A stretch of DNA of 64,000 nucleotides from Gaiellasilicea sp963731615 (GTDB lineage Bacteria > Actinomycetota > Thermoleophilia > Gaiellales > Gaiellaceae), in NCBI GenBank assembly GCA_963731615.1, contig CAVSWD010000002.1, positions 136,988 through 200,987 of the forward strand, written 5' to 3'. Shown piece after piece: positions 18,088 through 26,238 of this stretch; the first letter of the stretch is position 1; the number at the start of each line of letters is the position of its first letter. The translations under genes and the position numbers were made by a program. The notes under the pieces are model-generated. The model saw nothing but the letters and a program-made list of their open reading frames with translations. It was not told the origin of the DNA and ran no database searches.

Positions 18088-19092
18088 GCGCCGTTCGTGA
18101 CGCTCGAGCGCGAGCTGGATCAGCCGGTCGAGCAGCTCGCCGTACGGGATCCCGGACGCCTCGAAGAGGCGGGCGTAGACGCTCGTCGACGTGAAGCCGG
18201 GGATCGTGTTGATCTCGTTGACGACCACCTCGCCGTCCTCGCGGACGAAGAAGTCGACGCGCGCCATCCCCTCGCACTCGGTCGCGATGAACGAGTCGAC
18301 CGCGAGTGCCTGCACACGGGCTGCGGTCTCGTCTGAGATCCGGGCCGGGACGATGATGTCCGAGCCGTCCGCGTCGTACTTGGCGGCGTAGTCGTACCAC
18401 TCCGCGTGCGGGACGATCTCGCCGACGACCGACGCGAGTGGGGCGGGACGGACGTTGCCGAGCACGCCGCACTCGACCTCGGTGCCTGCGACGAACTCCT
18501 CGACGAGCACCTTCTCGTCGTGCCGGCGCGCGAGCGCGACGGCGGTCTCGAGCTCGCCTTCGTCGTGCGCCTTCGAGATCCCGACTGAGGAGCCGAGCCG
18601 CGCCGGTTTGACGAAGACCGGGTAGCCGAACGGATTCTCGAGCTCGTCGCCGAGCCGCAGCGTCACGTTCCGCGCGACCGGGATGCCCCGGTCGCGCAGC
18701 ACGGCCTTGAAGAGATCCTTGTCCATGCAGAGCGCCGAGGCTGCGACGCCGGCCCCGACGTACGGGACGCCGGCCAGCTCGAGCAGTCCCTGGACGGTGC
18801 CGTCCTCGCCGAACGGGCCGTGCAGGACCGGCAGGACGACGTCGACGGCGCCGAGCGCCTGCGCGGGCTTCGAGTCGGCGAGCACGGGCAGCGTTTCCGC
18901 GATGCCGCCTTGTAACAGACTGTTACTCGGCGCCTCGATCGCCCAGCGGCCGTCGCGGCCGATCGCAATCGTCGTCGTCTCGTAGCGCTCCGGGTCGAGC
19001 GCCGCGAGCACCGAGCGGGCCGAGGCGAGCGAGATCTCGTGCTCGCTCGAGCGGCCGCCGGCGACCACCGCGACGCGGAGCTTGCGGTTCAC
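18070..19092 (-). CDS. ddl: D-alanine--D-alanine ligase
   Basis: This ATP-grasp enzyme makes the D-Ala-D-Ala dipeptide for peptidoglycan. The protein is 340 aa, a normal length. Motifs include VAVVAGGRSSEHEISLASA at the N-terminus, LPVLHGPFGEDGTVQGLLE, VGAGVAASALCMDKDLFK, VKPARLGSSVGISKAHDE in the ATP-binding loop and a Mg-binding VNEINTIPGFTSTS near the C-terminus. The GTG start at 19092 overlaps the pknB stop (GTGA), so ddl is the last gene of the fhaA-fhaB-pstP-rodA-pbpA-pknB-ddl operon. This ties dipeptide supply to the kinase-controlled elongation machinery. It overlaps the convergent cyclase gene by 18 bases. Confidence 0.94.
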   Translation of the reverse strand: MNRKLRVAVVAGGRSSEHEISLASARSVLAALDPERYETTTIAIGRDGRWAIEAPSNSLLQGGIAETLPVLADSKPAQALGAVDVVLPVLHGPFGEDGTVQGLLELAGVPYVGAGVAASALCMDKDLFKAVLRDRGIPVARNVTLRLGDELENPFGYPVFVKPARLGSSVGISKAHDEGELETAVALARRHDEKVLVEEFVAGTEVECGVLGNVRPAPLASVVGEIVPHAEWYDYAAKYDADGSDIIVPARISDETAARVQALAVDSFIATECEGMARVDFFVREDGEVVVNEINTIPGFTSTSVYARLFEASGIPYGELLDRLIQLALERHERRSSLEY

Positions 19093-21047
19093 GGGACCGG
19101 TGTCGTTTCCGTCTCCGTCGGCGTCGTCTCCGTCGGCGTCGTCTCCGGTGGGGGCGCCTCGAAACGGCCGATCACGATCACGACCGTCGTGCCCTCGTCG
19201 GCGTCGGTGCCGCCCTCGGGATCCTGCGAGAGCACGCGCCCGTCGAGGCTCTGGTCGGTGACGATCTCCTCCACCTCCTGCACCTGGAAGCCCGATTGCA
19301 CGAGCTGGGCGCGCGCGGCCGCCTCCGTCTGGCTCGTGACGTCCGGGACCTGCGAGGTTGCGGGCCCCTGCGAGACCTGGAGCGTGACCACCGAGCCCTT
19401 ACCTTGCTGGGTGTTCGCAGCCGGGTTCTGGCCCACGACCGTGCCGGCCGGCTCGCTGCTCTCGACATTCTGGCGCGCGACTGCGAAGCCGACGCCCTGG
19501 AGGGTCGACTCGGCGCTCTCGAACGGGCTACCGACGACGTTCGGCACCGAGACCGGCTTGGGCCCGCTGGAGACGTTGATCCGCACGGTCGAGCCCTGGA
19601 TCAGCTCCGTCCCGGCCTTCGGGGCCTGCGCCAGCACTGTCCCCACGGGCTCGAGCGAGTTGACCGGCACCACGTTGGCCTCGAGCTCGGCATCCGAGAG
19701 CTCGGCGACGGCCCGGTCACGGTTCTGGCCGACCACGTTCGGGACGACGGTCTTCGGCGGCCCCGTCGAGACGCGGATCGTGACGAAGTTGCCGCGCTCG
19801 ATCTTCTCGCCGGCCTGCGGATCCTGCTCGAAGACGATGCCGACCTTGGCGTCGGGGTGGGGCTCGCGGACGACCAGATCCTTCAGGCCCGCCTCGGTGA
19901 TGTCCAGGACCGCAAGTTGTTCCGTCGTGCCTTCCACGTCCGGCACCCCCACCGGCTTCGTCTCGTTGAGCTGATCCTGGAGCTGCTGCCAGAGGAAGAA
20001 GCCGCCGACCAGCGCTGCGGCCACGAGCACGAGCGCGACCAGCCACGGGACGAGCGAGTTGCGCCGCGGCGGCTCGTCGTATTCGTAGTAGCGGCCGGGC
20101 GTGTAGGTCGAGCCCGCTACCGCCGCCGGCCCGATCGTCGTCGCAGCCTCGCCGACGTCGGTCTTGGCGAGCACCGTCGTCGCGGCCTCGGCGGTCTCGG
20201 CGGAGACGCCGATTCCGCGCGCGATCCGCTCCAGGTCGGAGTCCATCTCCTCGGCCGAGTGGTAGCGATCGGCGGGATCCTTGGCGAGCGCCCGCAGGAC
20301 GACGTAGTCGAGGTCACGCGGGATCTCGGGCCGGTGCGTCGAGGGCGGGGCGGGCACCTGCGACAGATGCTTCATCGCGATCTCGACGGGGGTCTCGCCG
20401 GTGAAGGGCACCGTCCCTGTCAGGAGCTCGTAGAGGACGATCCCGGTCGAGTAGAGGTCGGAGGTCTGGTCGACCGGCGCGCCTCGCGCCTGCTCGGGCG
20501 AGAGGTACTGCGCCGTGCCGATGATCGAGCCGGCCTCGGTCATCTGGGCCGCCGCGCCGGCGCGCGCGATGCCGAAGTCCATCACCTTGACCCGCCCGTC
20601 GCCGTCCACGATCACGTTGTGCGGCTTGATGTCCCGGTGGACGATCCCGCTCCGGTGGGCGAAGCGAAGCGCGGAGAGGATCTGGCGGGTGTAGTCGATC
20701 GCGATCCCGAGTGGCGAGGGGCCGCGCGCGACGAGCAGCTCCTTCAGCGTCCGCCCTTCGACGTACTCCATCGCGATGTAGTAGGTGCCCTCGGCCTCGC
20801 CGCGGTCGTAGACCGAGACGACGTTCGGGTGCGAGAGCCCCGCCGCGTGCTGCGCCTCCCGCCGGAAGCGCTCGATGAACTGGTCGTCACGGGCGTGGCG
20901 GTCGTCGAGGATCTTGATCGCGACCCGCCGCCCGAGCTCCTGGTCCTGCGCGAGGTAGACGTTTGCCATCCCGCCCGCGCCGAGCTTGCGGATGATCTGA
21001 TAGCGCCCGTCGAAGAGCGTGTCGATGAGGGTGTCGCTCGACGCCAT
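19089..21047 (-). CDS. pknB: PASTA-domain Ser/Thr protein kinase, PknB/Stk1 type
   Basis: This 652-aa receptor kinase has an intact catalytic domain: loop GAGGMANVYLA, Lys45 in VAIKILDD, HRDIKPHNVIVDGD, DFGIARAG and LSPEQARGAPVDQ. One membrane helix follows near residues 331-353 (VPWLVALVLVAAALVGGFF). Four PASTA repeats of about 67 aa follow, each opening with a (V)PDV or (V)PNV motif and ending in a TIRVSTG/TLQVSQG-like strand. PASTA domains bind muropeptides or lipid II, so the kinase reads the cell-wall state. The C-terminal tail is a short Thr/Pro/Glu repeat (TPTETTPTETETTP). Neighbouring genes supply its counteracting phosphatase, FHA readers, RodA and PBP. Confidence 0.95.
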   Translation of the reverse strand: MASSDTLIDTLFDGRYQIIRKLGAGGMANVYLAQDQELGRRVAIKILDDRHARDDQFIERFRREAQHAAGLSHPNVVSVYDRGEAEGTYYIAMEYVEGRTLKELLVARGPSPLGIAIDYTRQILSALRFAHRSGIVHRDIKPHNVIVDGDGRVKVMDFGIARAGAAAQMTEAGSIIGTAQYLSPEQARGAPVDQTSDLYSTGIVLYELLTGTVPFTGETPVEIAMKHLSQVPAPPSTHRPEIPRDLDYVVLRALAKDPADRYHSAEEMDSDLERIARGIGVSAETAEAATTVLAKTDVGEAATTIGPAAVAGSTYTPGRYYEYDEPPRRNSLVPWLVALVLVAAALVGGFFLWQQLQDQLNETKPVGVPDVEGTTEQLAVLDITEAGLKDLVVREPHPDAKVGIVFEQDPQAGEKIERGNFVTIRVSTGPPKTVVPNVVGQNRDRAVAELSDAELEANVVPVNSLEPVGTVLAQAPKAGTELIQGSTVRINVSSGPKPVSVPNVVGSPFESAESTLQGVGFAVARQNVESSEPAGTVVGQNPAANTQQGKGSVVTLQVSQGPATSQVPDVTSQTEAAARAQLVQSGFQVQEVEEIVTDQSLDGRVLSQDPEGGTDADEGTTVVIVIGRFEAPPPETTPTETTPTETETTPVP

Positions 21048-21059
21048 AGCGAATACAGG

Positions 21060-22532
21060 TTAGGAGTTCGCGCTCTCCCCCAGGAGCGCCTGCAAGACCT
21101 CGCGGGCGACCGGTGCGGCGGTCTCGCCGCCGGTCGAGTTCTGCTGCTCGACGACGACCGCGATCGCGACGTCGGGTTGCTCGCGACCGGCGTACGCGAT
21201 GAACCACGTCGTGTTCAGACCGGCGATCCCGGTCTCGGCGGTGCCCGTCTTGCCGCCGACAGTGACGCCCGAGATCCGGGCCGCCGTGCCCGTTCCGCCC
21301 TCGACGGCCTCCTTCATCATCGCCGCGACCGCCTGCGCCGTTTCCGGCTTGACTGCACGACCGAGCTCCTCCGGCTTCGTGCGGGAGATGATCGTGCCGT
21401 CCGGCGCGACGATGCGGTCGACGACGTACGGCCGCATCAGGACGCCGTCGTTCGCGATCGTCGCAACGAGCATCGCCATCTGCTCGGGCGTCACGAGCAG
21501 GCGCTCCTGCCCGAATGCGAATCGGCCGGGGTCGACGTCCGTGTCCTCGGTCGGGTCGAACAGCTCCGTCCCTTTGTAGAGGCCGCTCGGCGCGCGCTCG
21601 TTCGACGGCGTCTCGAGCGGCGGCTTCTCGTAGAAGCCGAACCGCTTCGAGTAGCTGACGAGCAGCTTCGCGCCCACTTCCTTGCCGATGTTGCAGAAGA
21701 CGGAGTTGACCGAGTACTTCAGGGCCGTCTTCAGGTCGAGCGGCCCGAACGGGCTCGAGGTGTCGTAGTTGTTCACCCGCTTGCCGTAGACCTCGCAGTA
21801 GCCGGGGTCGACGAAGCGCGAGTCCGCCTGGAAGCGGCCCGAGTCGATCGCGGCGGCGGCAGTGAGGACCTTGAACGTCGAGCCCGGCGCGTAGAGCCCG
21901 GCGGTGGCGCGGTTGAGCAGCGCGTCCGGGCGCTTGCAGTCGGCTCGGACGCCGATCACCTTGCCGAACTGCTCCTCGACGAGGTTCGGGTCGTAGGTGG
22001 GCGAGGACGCCATCACCCGCACCTTTCCGGTCGAGATCTCCAGGGCGACGACGGCGCCGCAACGGCTGCCGAGCGCGTTCTGGGCGACTCGCTGGGCGCG
22101 CGGGTTCAGCGTCAACCTGAGGTCGTTCCCCTTGATCGTCGCGCCCTTGAGCCGGTCGAGCGTCGTGTCGAGCACGGTCGAGAGATTCGCGTTCTGACCC
22201 GTCAGGTAGTCGTTCATCGACCGCTCCAGCCCGGTGCGGAAGCGCGATTGCGTCGAGTAGCCGTTCACATGCGCGGCGAGCCCCTTGTGCGGGTACTCGC
22301 GGAAGTAGAGCGTGCGCCCGCCGACTTTCACGGGGACGTTCCGCGCGTAGACGATGCCGTTGCCGCGGATCGAGCCGCGGTCGATCGTGAACTGCGCCAC
22401 CCGCTGGATCTGGTTGTCCTGGCGGTCGGCGAGGTCGGCCGCCGCCCAGGCCTGCCAGTAGGTCGTCGCGACCACCAGCGCGACGATCAGCGTCATCGCC
22501 GTGACCGCGAGTCGCGTGATCTGGCGGTTCAT
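21060..22532 (-). CDS. pbpA: Class B penicillin-binding protein, PbpA type
   Basis: This transpeptidase cross-links peptidoglycan during elongation. The 490-aa protein has a single N-terminal anchor helix (VTAMTLIVALVVATTYWQAW), a dimerisation or pedestal domain with LTGQNANLSTVLDTTLDRL, and a transpeptidase domain. The three active-site motifs are present: STFK (in YAPGSTFKVL, Ser near residue 216), SVN (in KYSVNSVFCN) and KTG (in GGKTGTAETG). It forms a pair with RodA, whose gene overlaps it by 4 bases upstream (ATGA, 22529-22532), as expected for a SEDS-bPBP synthase pair. A 12-base gap separates it from pknB. Two Cys residues in the outer domain (RADCK, DPGYCEVYG) may form a disulfide. 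Confidence 0.94.
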   Translation of the reverse strand: MNRQITRLAVTAMTLIVALVVATTYWQAWAAADLADRQDNQIQRVAQFTIDRGSIRGNGIVYARNVPVKVGGRTLYFREYPHKGLAAHVNGYSTQSRFRTGLERSMNDYLTGQNANLSTVLDTTLDRLKGATIKGNDLRLTLNPRAQRVAQNALGSRCGAVVALEISTGKVRVMASSPTYDPNLVEEQFGKVIGVRADCKRPDALLNRATAGLYAPGSTFKVLTAAAAIDSGRFQADSRFVDPGYCEVYGKRVNNYDTSSPFGPLDLKTALKYSVNSVFCNIGKEVGAKLLVSYSKRFGFYEKPPLETPSNERAPSGLYKGTELFDPTEDTDVDPGRFAFGQERLLVTPEQMAMLVATIANDGVLMRPYVVDRIVAPDGTIISRTKPEELGRAVKPETAQAVAAMMKEAVEGGTGTAARISGVTVGGKTGTAETGIAGLNTTWFIAYAGREQPDVAIAVVVEQQNSTGGETAAPVAREVLQALLGESANS

Positions 22533-23845
22533 GCCGTGCTCCTCGCCGACTGCGCGTTGGCGCGGTCCGAGACGAGCAGCAGCAGCGCGAGCAGGATGAA
22601 GTTGGCGACGACGCTCGAGCCGCCGTAAGAGATGAAGGGAAGCGTGATCCCGGTCAGCGGGATCACACGCAGGACGCCGCCGACGATGATGAACGTCTGC
22701 AGCGCGAAGCCGAACGTGAGTCCGGCGGCGAGCAGCTTCGAGAAGCCGTCATCGGCCTGGAGCGCGACTCGGAACCCGCGCGCGACGAAGAGCATGAAGA
22801 CGACGAGCAGGCCGGCGGCGCCGACGAGCCCCAGCTCCTGCGCGATCGCCGAGTAGATGAAGTCGGTGTTCAGGTACGGGATGATCGGATCGCCGGCCGT
22901 CGTCGTGAACGTGCCCTTGCCGAGCCCCGTTCCCCCGAAGCCGCCGTTGCCGATCGAGTACAGGCTCTTGACGAGCTGGAAGGAGCCGCAGTCCTGACGC
23001 AGCGCGAGGTCTCCGGTCTGCGCGCAGAAGACAGGCTCCTCCGTCCACGGCCGCAGCCAGATCGTGACGCGGTCGTGCACATGGCCGACGAACTGGTACA
23101 CGAATGCGGCCCCGCCGACGAAGAGCGCCAGGCCTGCCGCGGCGAAGGCAGCGCGGCCGGTGGCGGCGTAGAGCATCGCGAGGAAGATCCCGAACTGGAG
23201 CAGCGCGCTGCCGAGATCGTTCGTCTGCACCAGCACGAGCATGGCGGCGCCCCAGATCAGGAGCAGCGGCCCGAAGTCCTTGATCCGGCCCTGGGCGAGC
23301 ACCTCGCGCTTGTCGCGCAGGTACCCGGCCAGAAAGATGATCAGGAAGATCTTGGCCAGCTCGCCGGGCTGGAACTGGAAGGCGCCCACCTTCACCCAGA
23401 GCCGCGCGCCGTTGATCGTCTGCCCGATCCCCGGCAGGGCAGGTAGCAGCAGCAGCAGAATCGCCGCGATCCCGAAGAGGTACTTGTACGACTCGAGGAC
23501 GCGGTAGTCGTGGCGCAGGAGGATCAGCGTCAGCGCGAAGAGGCCGATCCCGATCACGATCCAGAGGCTCTGCCGGAAGGCATCGTCCGGATTGAGCCGG
23601 TAGATCGTCGTCACGCCGAGCGCGGAGAGGAGAGCCGCGAGCGGGAGCAGGACGGGATCGGCGTAGGGGACCGCGAAGCGGGTCACGAGATGAGCGCCGA
23701 GATAGAGCGCGACGAAGATGCCGGCGTAGGTGAGCGACCCGGCGTCGACGAGCGACGACCGGGCGATGTAGACGCTCGCAAAGCCGATGGCGGTGAGCAG
23801 ACCGACTGCGATCAGGAAGAGCAGCTCGCGGTTGCGCAGAGTCAG
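22529..23845 (-). CDS. rodA: SEDS-family peptidoglycan polymerase RodA/FtsW type
   Basis: This polytopic membrane glycosyltransferase extends glycan strands from lipid II. Typical SEDS segments are NGARLWVKVGAFQFQPGELA, with the key Glu of PGE, and GNGGFGGTGLGKG, DFIYSAIAQELGLVGA and LPFISYGGSSVVAN. The first ATG/GTG/TTG in frame is GTG 23686, but it would cut off two clear membrane helices encoded upstream: RNRELLFLIAVGLLTAIGF and YAGIFVALYLGAHLV. Between 23845 and 23686 there is no standard start. CTG at 23845 overlaps the pstP stop as CTGA, in the same way the neighbours overlap as GTGA/ATGA. I therefore place the start at CTG 23845 (438 aa), or a base error has turned ATG or GTG into CTG. 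Confidence 0.88.
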   Translation of the reverse strand: MTLRNRELLFLIAVGLLTAIGFASVYIARSSLVDAGSLTYAGIFVALYLGAHLVTRFAVPYADPVLLPLAALLSALGVTTIYRLNPDDAFRQSLWIVIGIGLFALTLILLRHDYRVLESYKYLFGIAAILLLLLPALPGIGQTINGARLWVKVGAFQFQPGELAKIFLIIFLAGYLRDKREVLAQGRIKDFGPLLLIWGAAMLVLVQTNDLGSALLQFGIFLAMLYAATGRAAFAAAGLALFVGGAAFVYQFVGHVHDRVTIWLRPWTEEPVFCAQTGDLALRQDCGSFQLVKSLYSIGNGGFGGTGLGKGTFTTTAGDPIIPYLNTDFIYSAIAQELGLVGAAGLLVVFMLFVARGFRVALQADDGFSKLLAAGLTFGFALQTFIIVGGVLRVIPLTGITLPFISYGGSSVVANFILLALLLLVSDRANAQSARSTA

Positions 23846-24831
23846 CGCGAGAGCCCCCAGATGGTGAGCAGGGCGATCGCGAGCACGAGGAGCAGGAGCG
23901 CGAGGAGCGGGAGCAGGCGGCGGCGGCGCTCTTCAGGCTCTGCCGGCTCGGCTTCGGCCTGCTGCAGGTGCTCCTCGATCAGCGCGGCCGGAATCACGGC
24001 GGTGTCGACGGCCGGAACCGGGTCGAGCCCGGACAGCGTGTCCTCGTCGTCCTCGTTGTCCTCGTCGGCCGGCGCAGGCGCACCGACGGCGGGCGCGGCC
24101 ACGGTCTGCTCGACGGTGCCGTCGCCGGCGATCTCGAAGAGGACGACGGTGATGTTGTCCTCGCCGCCGCCCTCGTTCGCAGCGTCTACGAGGGCGCGCG
24201 CGGCGTGGTCGAGGTCCGTGTTGTCGACGAGCAGCGCCTGAATTTCGCCGTCGGAGACCATCGACGTCAGCCCGTCGGAGCAGACCAGGTAGAGGTCACC
24301 CGGCTCGGCCGCGATCGTGAACGCGTCGACGTCCACGTCCGGCTCGGTCCCGAGCGCACGCGTGATCACCGAGCGCTGAGGATGTACCTCCGCCTCCTCC
24401 GGAGAGAGCTTGCCGCTGCGAAGCAGCTCGCCGACCAGCGAGTGATCGTCTGTGAGCTGCTCGAGCTGCTCGCCTCGAACGCGGTAGGCGCGCGAGTCGC
24501 CGACGTGGCCGATCGCGATCGAGTCGTCTGAGGCATCCACGAGCGCAACCGTCATCGTCGTTCCCATCCCGGAAGCGGCGAGATCCTCGCTCGAACGCTG
24601 GAAGACACGGCGGTTCGCCTCCTGGATCAGCGACGTAACGCGTTCCTCGCCGCGCTCTTCCCCCTGCGCCTCCTCCAGGACCGCGGCCGCGAGGCCGGAT
24701 GCGACCTCGCCCGCCTGCGCGCCGCCCATCCCGTCCGCGACCGCGAAGAGCGGTGGCTCGCAGACGAAGACGTCCTCGTTGTGGCGCCGCCGGCGGCCGG
24801 GGTCCGTCAGGCCTGCGACGCGCCCGATCAC
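23842..24831 (-). CDS. pstP: PP2C-family protein phosphatase, PstP type
   Basis: This metal-dependent Ser/Thr phosphatase reverses the action of the PknB-type kinases. The N-terminal catalytic domain (about residues 1-240) carries the PP2C motifs: GRRRRHNEDVF, FAVADGMGGAQAGEVAS, IGHVGDSRAYRVRG, LVCSDGLTSMV and GGGEDNITVVLFE, with metal-binding aspartates in place. An acidic linker follows (PADEDNEDDEDTLSG). A C-terminal membrane helix (LPLLALLLLVLAIALLTIWG) tethers it to the membrane beside its kinase. The GTG start at 24831 overlaps the fhaB stop. The mycobacterial homologue has an additional extracytoplasmic part, which is absent here. 329 aa. Confidence 0.93.
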   Translation of the reverse strand: MIGRVAGLTDPGRRRRHNEDVFVCEPPLFAVADGMGGAQAGEVASGLAAAVLEEAQGEERGEERVTSLIQEANRRVFQRSSEDLAASGMGTTMTVALVDASDDSIAIGHVGDSRAYRVRGEQLEQLTDDHSLVGELLRSGKLSPEEAEVHPQRSVITRALGTEPDVDVDAFTIAAEPGDLYLVCSDGLTSMVSDGEIQALLVDNTDLDHAARALVDAANEGGGEDNITVVLFEIAGDGTVEQTVAAPAVGAPAPADEDNEDDEDTLSGLDPVPAVDTAVIPAALIEEHLQQAEAEPAEPEERRRRLLPLLALLLLVLAIALLTIWGLSR

Positions 24832-25310
24832 AGCTCCACCCGGAAGTCGGTCTGGCCGATGCGGACGATGTCCCCCTTGGCGAGACGGCGCGGCGTGGTC
24901 ACGCGTGCGCCGTTGACGAAGGTGCCGTTCGAGGAGCCGATGTCCTCGACCCAGAGTCCGTCGCGCTTCGATTCGAAGCGAGCGTGCTCGGCCGAGGCGA
25001 ACTCGTCGCCGTCGAGCGGCACCTCGTTCTGACCTCCCCGGCCGACGGCGACCGGCAGCGAATCGACCGGCACCTCCTCGCCCTTGTCCAGCGCCGGGCT
25101 CTTGAGGACGACGAGTTTCGCGCGCTGAACCGGGTCGAGCCCGAGCCCGGTGGCGGTGGTCGGCCGCATGATCACGCTCTCGCCCGCTCCCGCGCTGCCG
25201 GCGCCGAAATCGCGCGTGGCGCTGCGCACGATCCGCCAGATGAAGAGGTAGAGCAGGACGATGAAGGCGACCTTGAGCACGAGCAGTGCCTCGTCGACGG
25301 CGATGTTCAC
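24828..25310 (-). CDS. fhaB: FHA-domain membrane protein, FhaB/FipA type
   Basis: I take the start at GTG 25310, overlapping the fhaA stop as GTGA, giving 160 aa. An N-terminal membrane helix (LVLKVAFIVLLYLFIWRIV) is followed by a flexible segment and an FHA domain. The conserved phosphothreonine-binding elements are VAVGRGGQNEVPL, SAEHARFE and GSSNGTFVNG. In mycobacteria FhaB and FhaA are phosphorylated by PknA/PknB and recruit wall-synthesis proteins. The operon order here is the same. The Thr-rich linker (RPTTATGLG) is a plausible phosphorylation site by analogy; this is not shown by the sequence. Confidence 0.9.
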   Translation of the reverse strand: MNIAVDEALLVLKVAFIVLLYLFIWRIVRSATRDFGAGSAGAGESVIMRPTTATGLGLDPVQRAKLVVLKSPALDKGEEVPVDSLPVAVGRGGQNEVPLDGDEFASAEHARFESKRDGLWVEDIGSSNGTFVNGARVTTPRRLAKGDIVRIGQTDFRVEL

Positions 25311-26089
25311 GACGTCCGCGTCTTTCCGAACACGAGCTCGGCTGCGCCGAGCGTGATCGTGTCGCCGTCCGAGAGCTTCGAGCGCGAGACTCGCCGGCCG
25401 TTCAGCTCGGTCCCGTTGGTCGAGTCGAGATCGACGAGCCACCAGTTGGCGCCTTCACGGCGGAGCTCGGCGTGCCGGCGCGACACGTTTGCGTCCTCGA
25501 CGCGGACGTCGCAGTCCTTCGAGCGCCCGAGGACGACCTTGCCGCCTTCGAGCGCGTGCGTGCGGCCGTTCATCGTCAGCGCGAACCGCTCCTCCTCGAG
25601 CCCGAGCTCGGCCGGAGAGACGGCCTCGGTCTGCTGCGGCGCCTTCGCCTTGTAGATCATCGTCGCTCCGGCCTCCACCTGGGACGCGGGCTCGTCGAGC
25701 TGAGGGCCGAGCTTGCCCTCCGGCTGCACCATCCGGGTCGCGATCCCGAACTCGCCGATCGAGAGGTCGGCGTCCGTGTGCATGAGCACGTTCGGCGGCG
25801 TCAGCATCGCGTAGGTCTCGCGGCGCGCATGCTCGATCAGGTAGTCCTGGAGCTCCCCGATCAGCGAGCCCTCGTAGCCCGCGAACTGCTCCCGATCGGT
25901 CTCGGAGAGGTAGACGGAGTACTCGTTCGGGACGTAGACCCGTGAGACCGAGATCGTGCGGTGCTCGTCCATCTCCTTGGCCAGCTTGCGGGCGAGTTCG
26001 ACCGGTTGCACGTGGGTTCGGAAGGCACGGCCGAACACGCCCTCGAAGAGGCCTTCGATCTTCTGCTCGATGCTGCGGAGGACGCTCAT
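25307..26089 (-). CDS. fhaA: FhaA-type protein: DUF3662 domain plus C-terminal FHA domain
   Basis: This 260-aa cytoplasmic adaptor starts at ATG 26089 (MSVLRSIEQKIEGLFEGVFG). Residues 1-105 form the DUF3662/FhaA N-terminal domain (HVQPVELARKLAKEMDEHRT, YVPNEYSVYLSETDREQF). A linker is followed by an FHA domain with VVLGRSKDCDVRVED, NVSRRHAELRREG and DSTNGTELNGRRV, the phosphothreonine-binding loops. In mycobacteria FhaA binds phosphorylated MviN and affects wall synthesis at the poles. It heads the seven-gene operon ending in ddl. A 108-bp palindrome (26131-26238) lies 41 bases upstream, between it and a further kinase gene. Confidence 0.92.
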   Translation of the reverse strand: MSVLRSIEQKIEGLFEGVFGRAFRTHVQPVELARKLAKEMDEHRTISVSRVYVPNEYSVYLSETDREQFAGYEGSLIGELQDYLIEHARRETYAMLTPPNVLMHTDADLSIGEFGIATRMVQPEGKLGPQLDEPASQVEAGATMIYKAKAPQQTEAVSPAELGLEEERFALTMNGRTHALEGGKVVLGRSKDCDVRVEDANVSRRHAELRREGANWWLVDLDSTNGTELNGRRVSRSKLSDGDTITLGAAELVFGKTRTS

Positions 26090-26130
26090 TCGCTCGGGTG
26101 GTGTTACCCCCGGCCGCAACTCTAATGCTC

Positions 26131-26238
26131 AGATGGTTGATGCCACGATTCCGGGCGCTCGGGACGTGATCTGGCGTGTCTGGGCCGCTCCCGGCCAGCG
26201 CACGCCCCGAGACGGACGTTTCATGGCATCAACCATCT
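26131..26238. other. Structured palindrome, element D
   Basis: AGATGGTTGATGCCA (26131-26145) is a perfect 15-bp inverted match to TGGCATCAACCATCT (26224-26238). Inside, CTCGGG (26158-26163) pairs with CCCGAG (26206-26211), GGCGTG (26173-26178) pairs with CACGCC (26201-26206), and CTGG...CCG (26180-26187) pairs with CGGCCAG (26192-26198) around a short loop. On the minus strand it begins at the stop codon of the kinase gene and ends 41 bases before fhaA. No T-run is present. It might act as a transcript-processing or termination structure, or as an operator-like palindrome for fhaA. No second copy was seen in the window. Confidence 0.6.

Noticed and set aside
19094..19150. A tandem repeat resembling a small CRISPR or microsatellite
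   Set aside because: It is coding and gives the Thr/Pro/Glu tail of the PASTA kinase. No spaced direct repeats typical of CRISPR were found anywhere in the window.
19296..22628. A very long open frame on the plus strand, antisense to pknB and pbpA
   Set aside because: The encoded sequence is an Arg/Asp/Leu-rich mixture without domains, and the opposite strand encodes fully conserved proteins. Long antisense frames are a usual by-product of high GC content.
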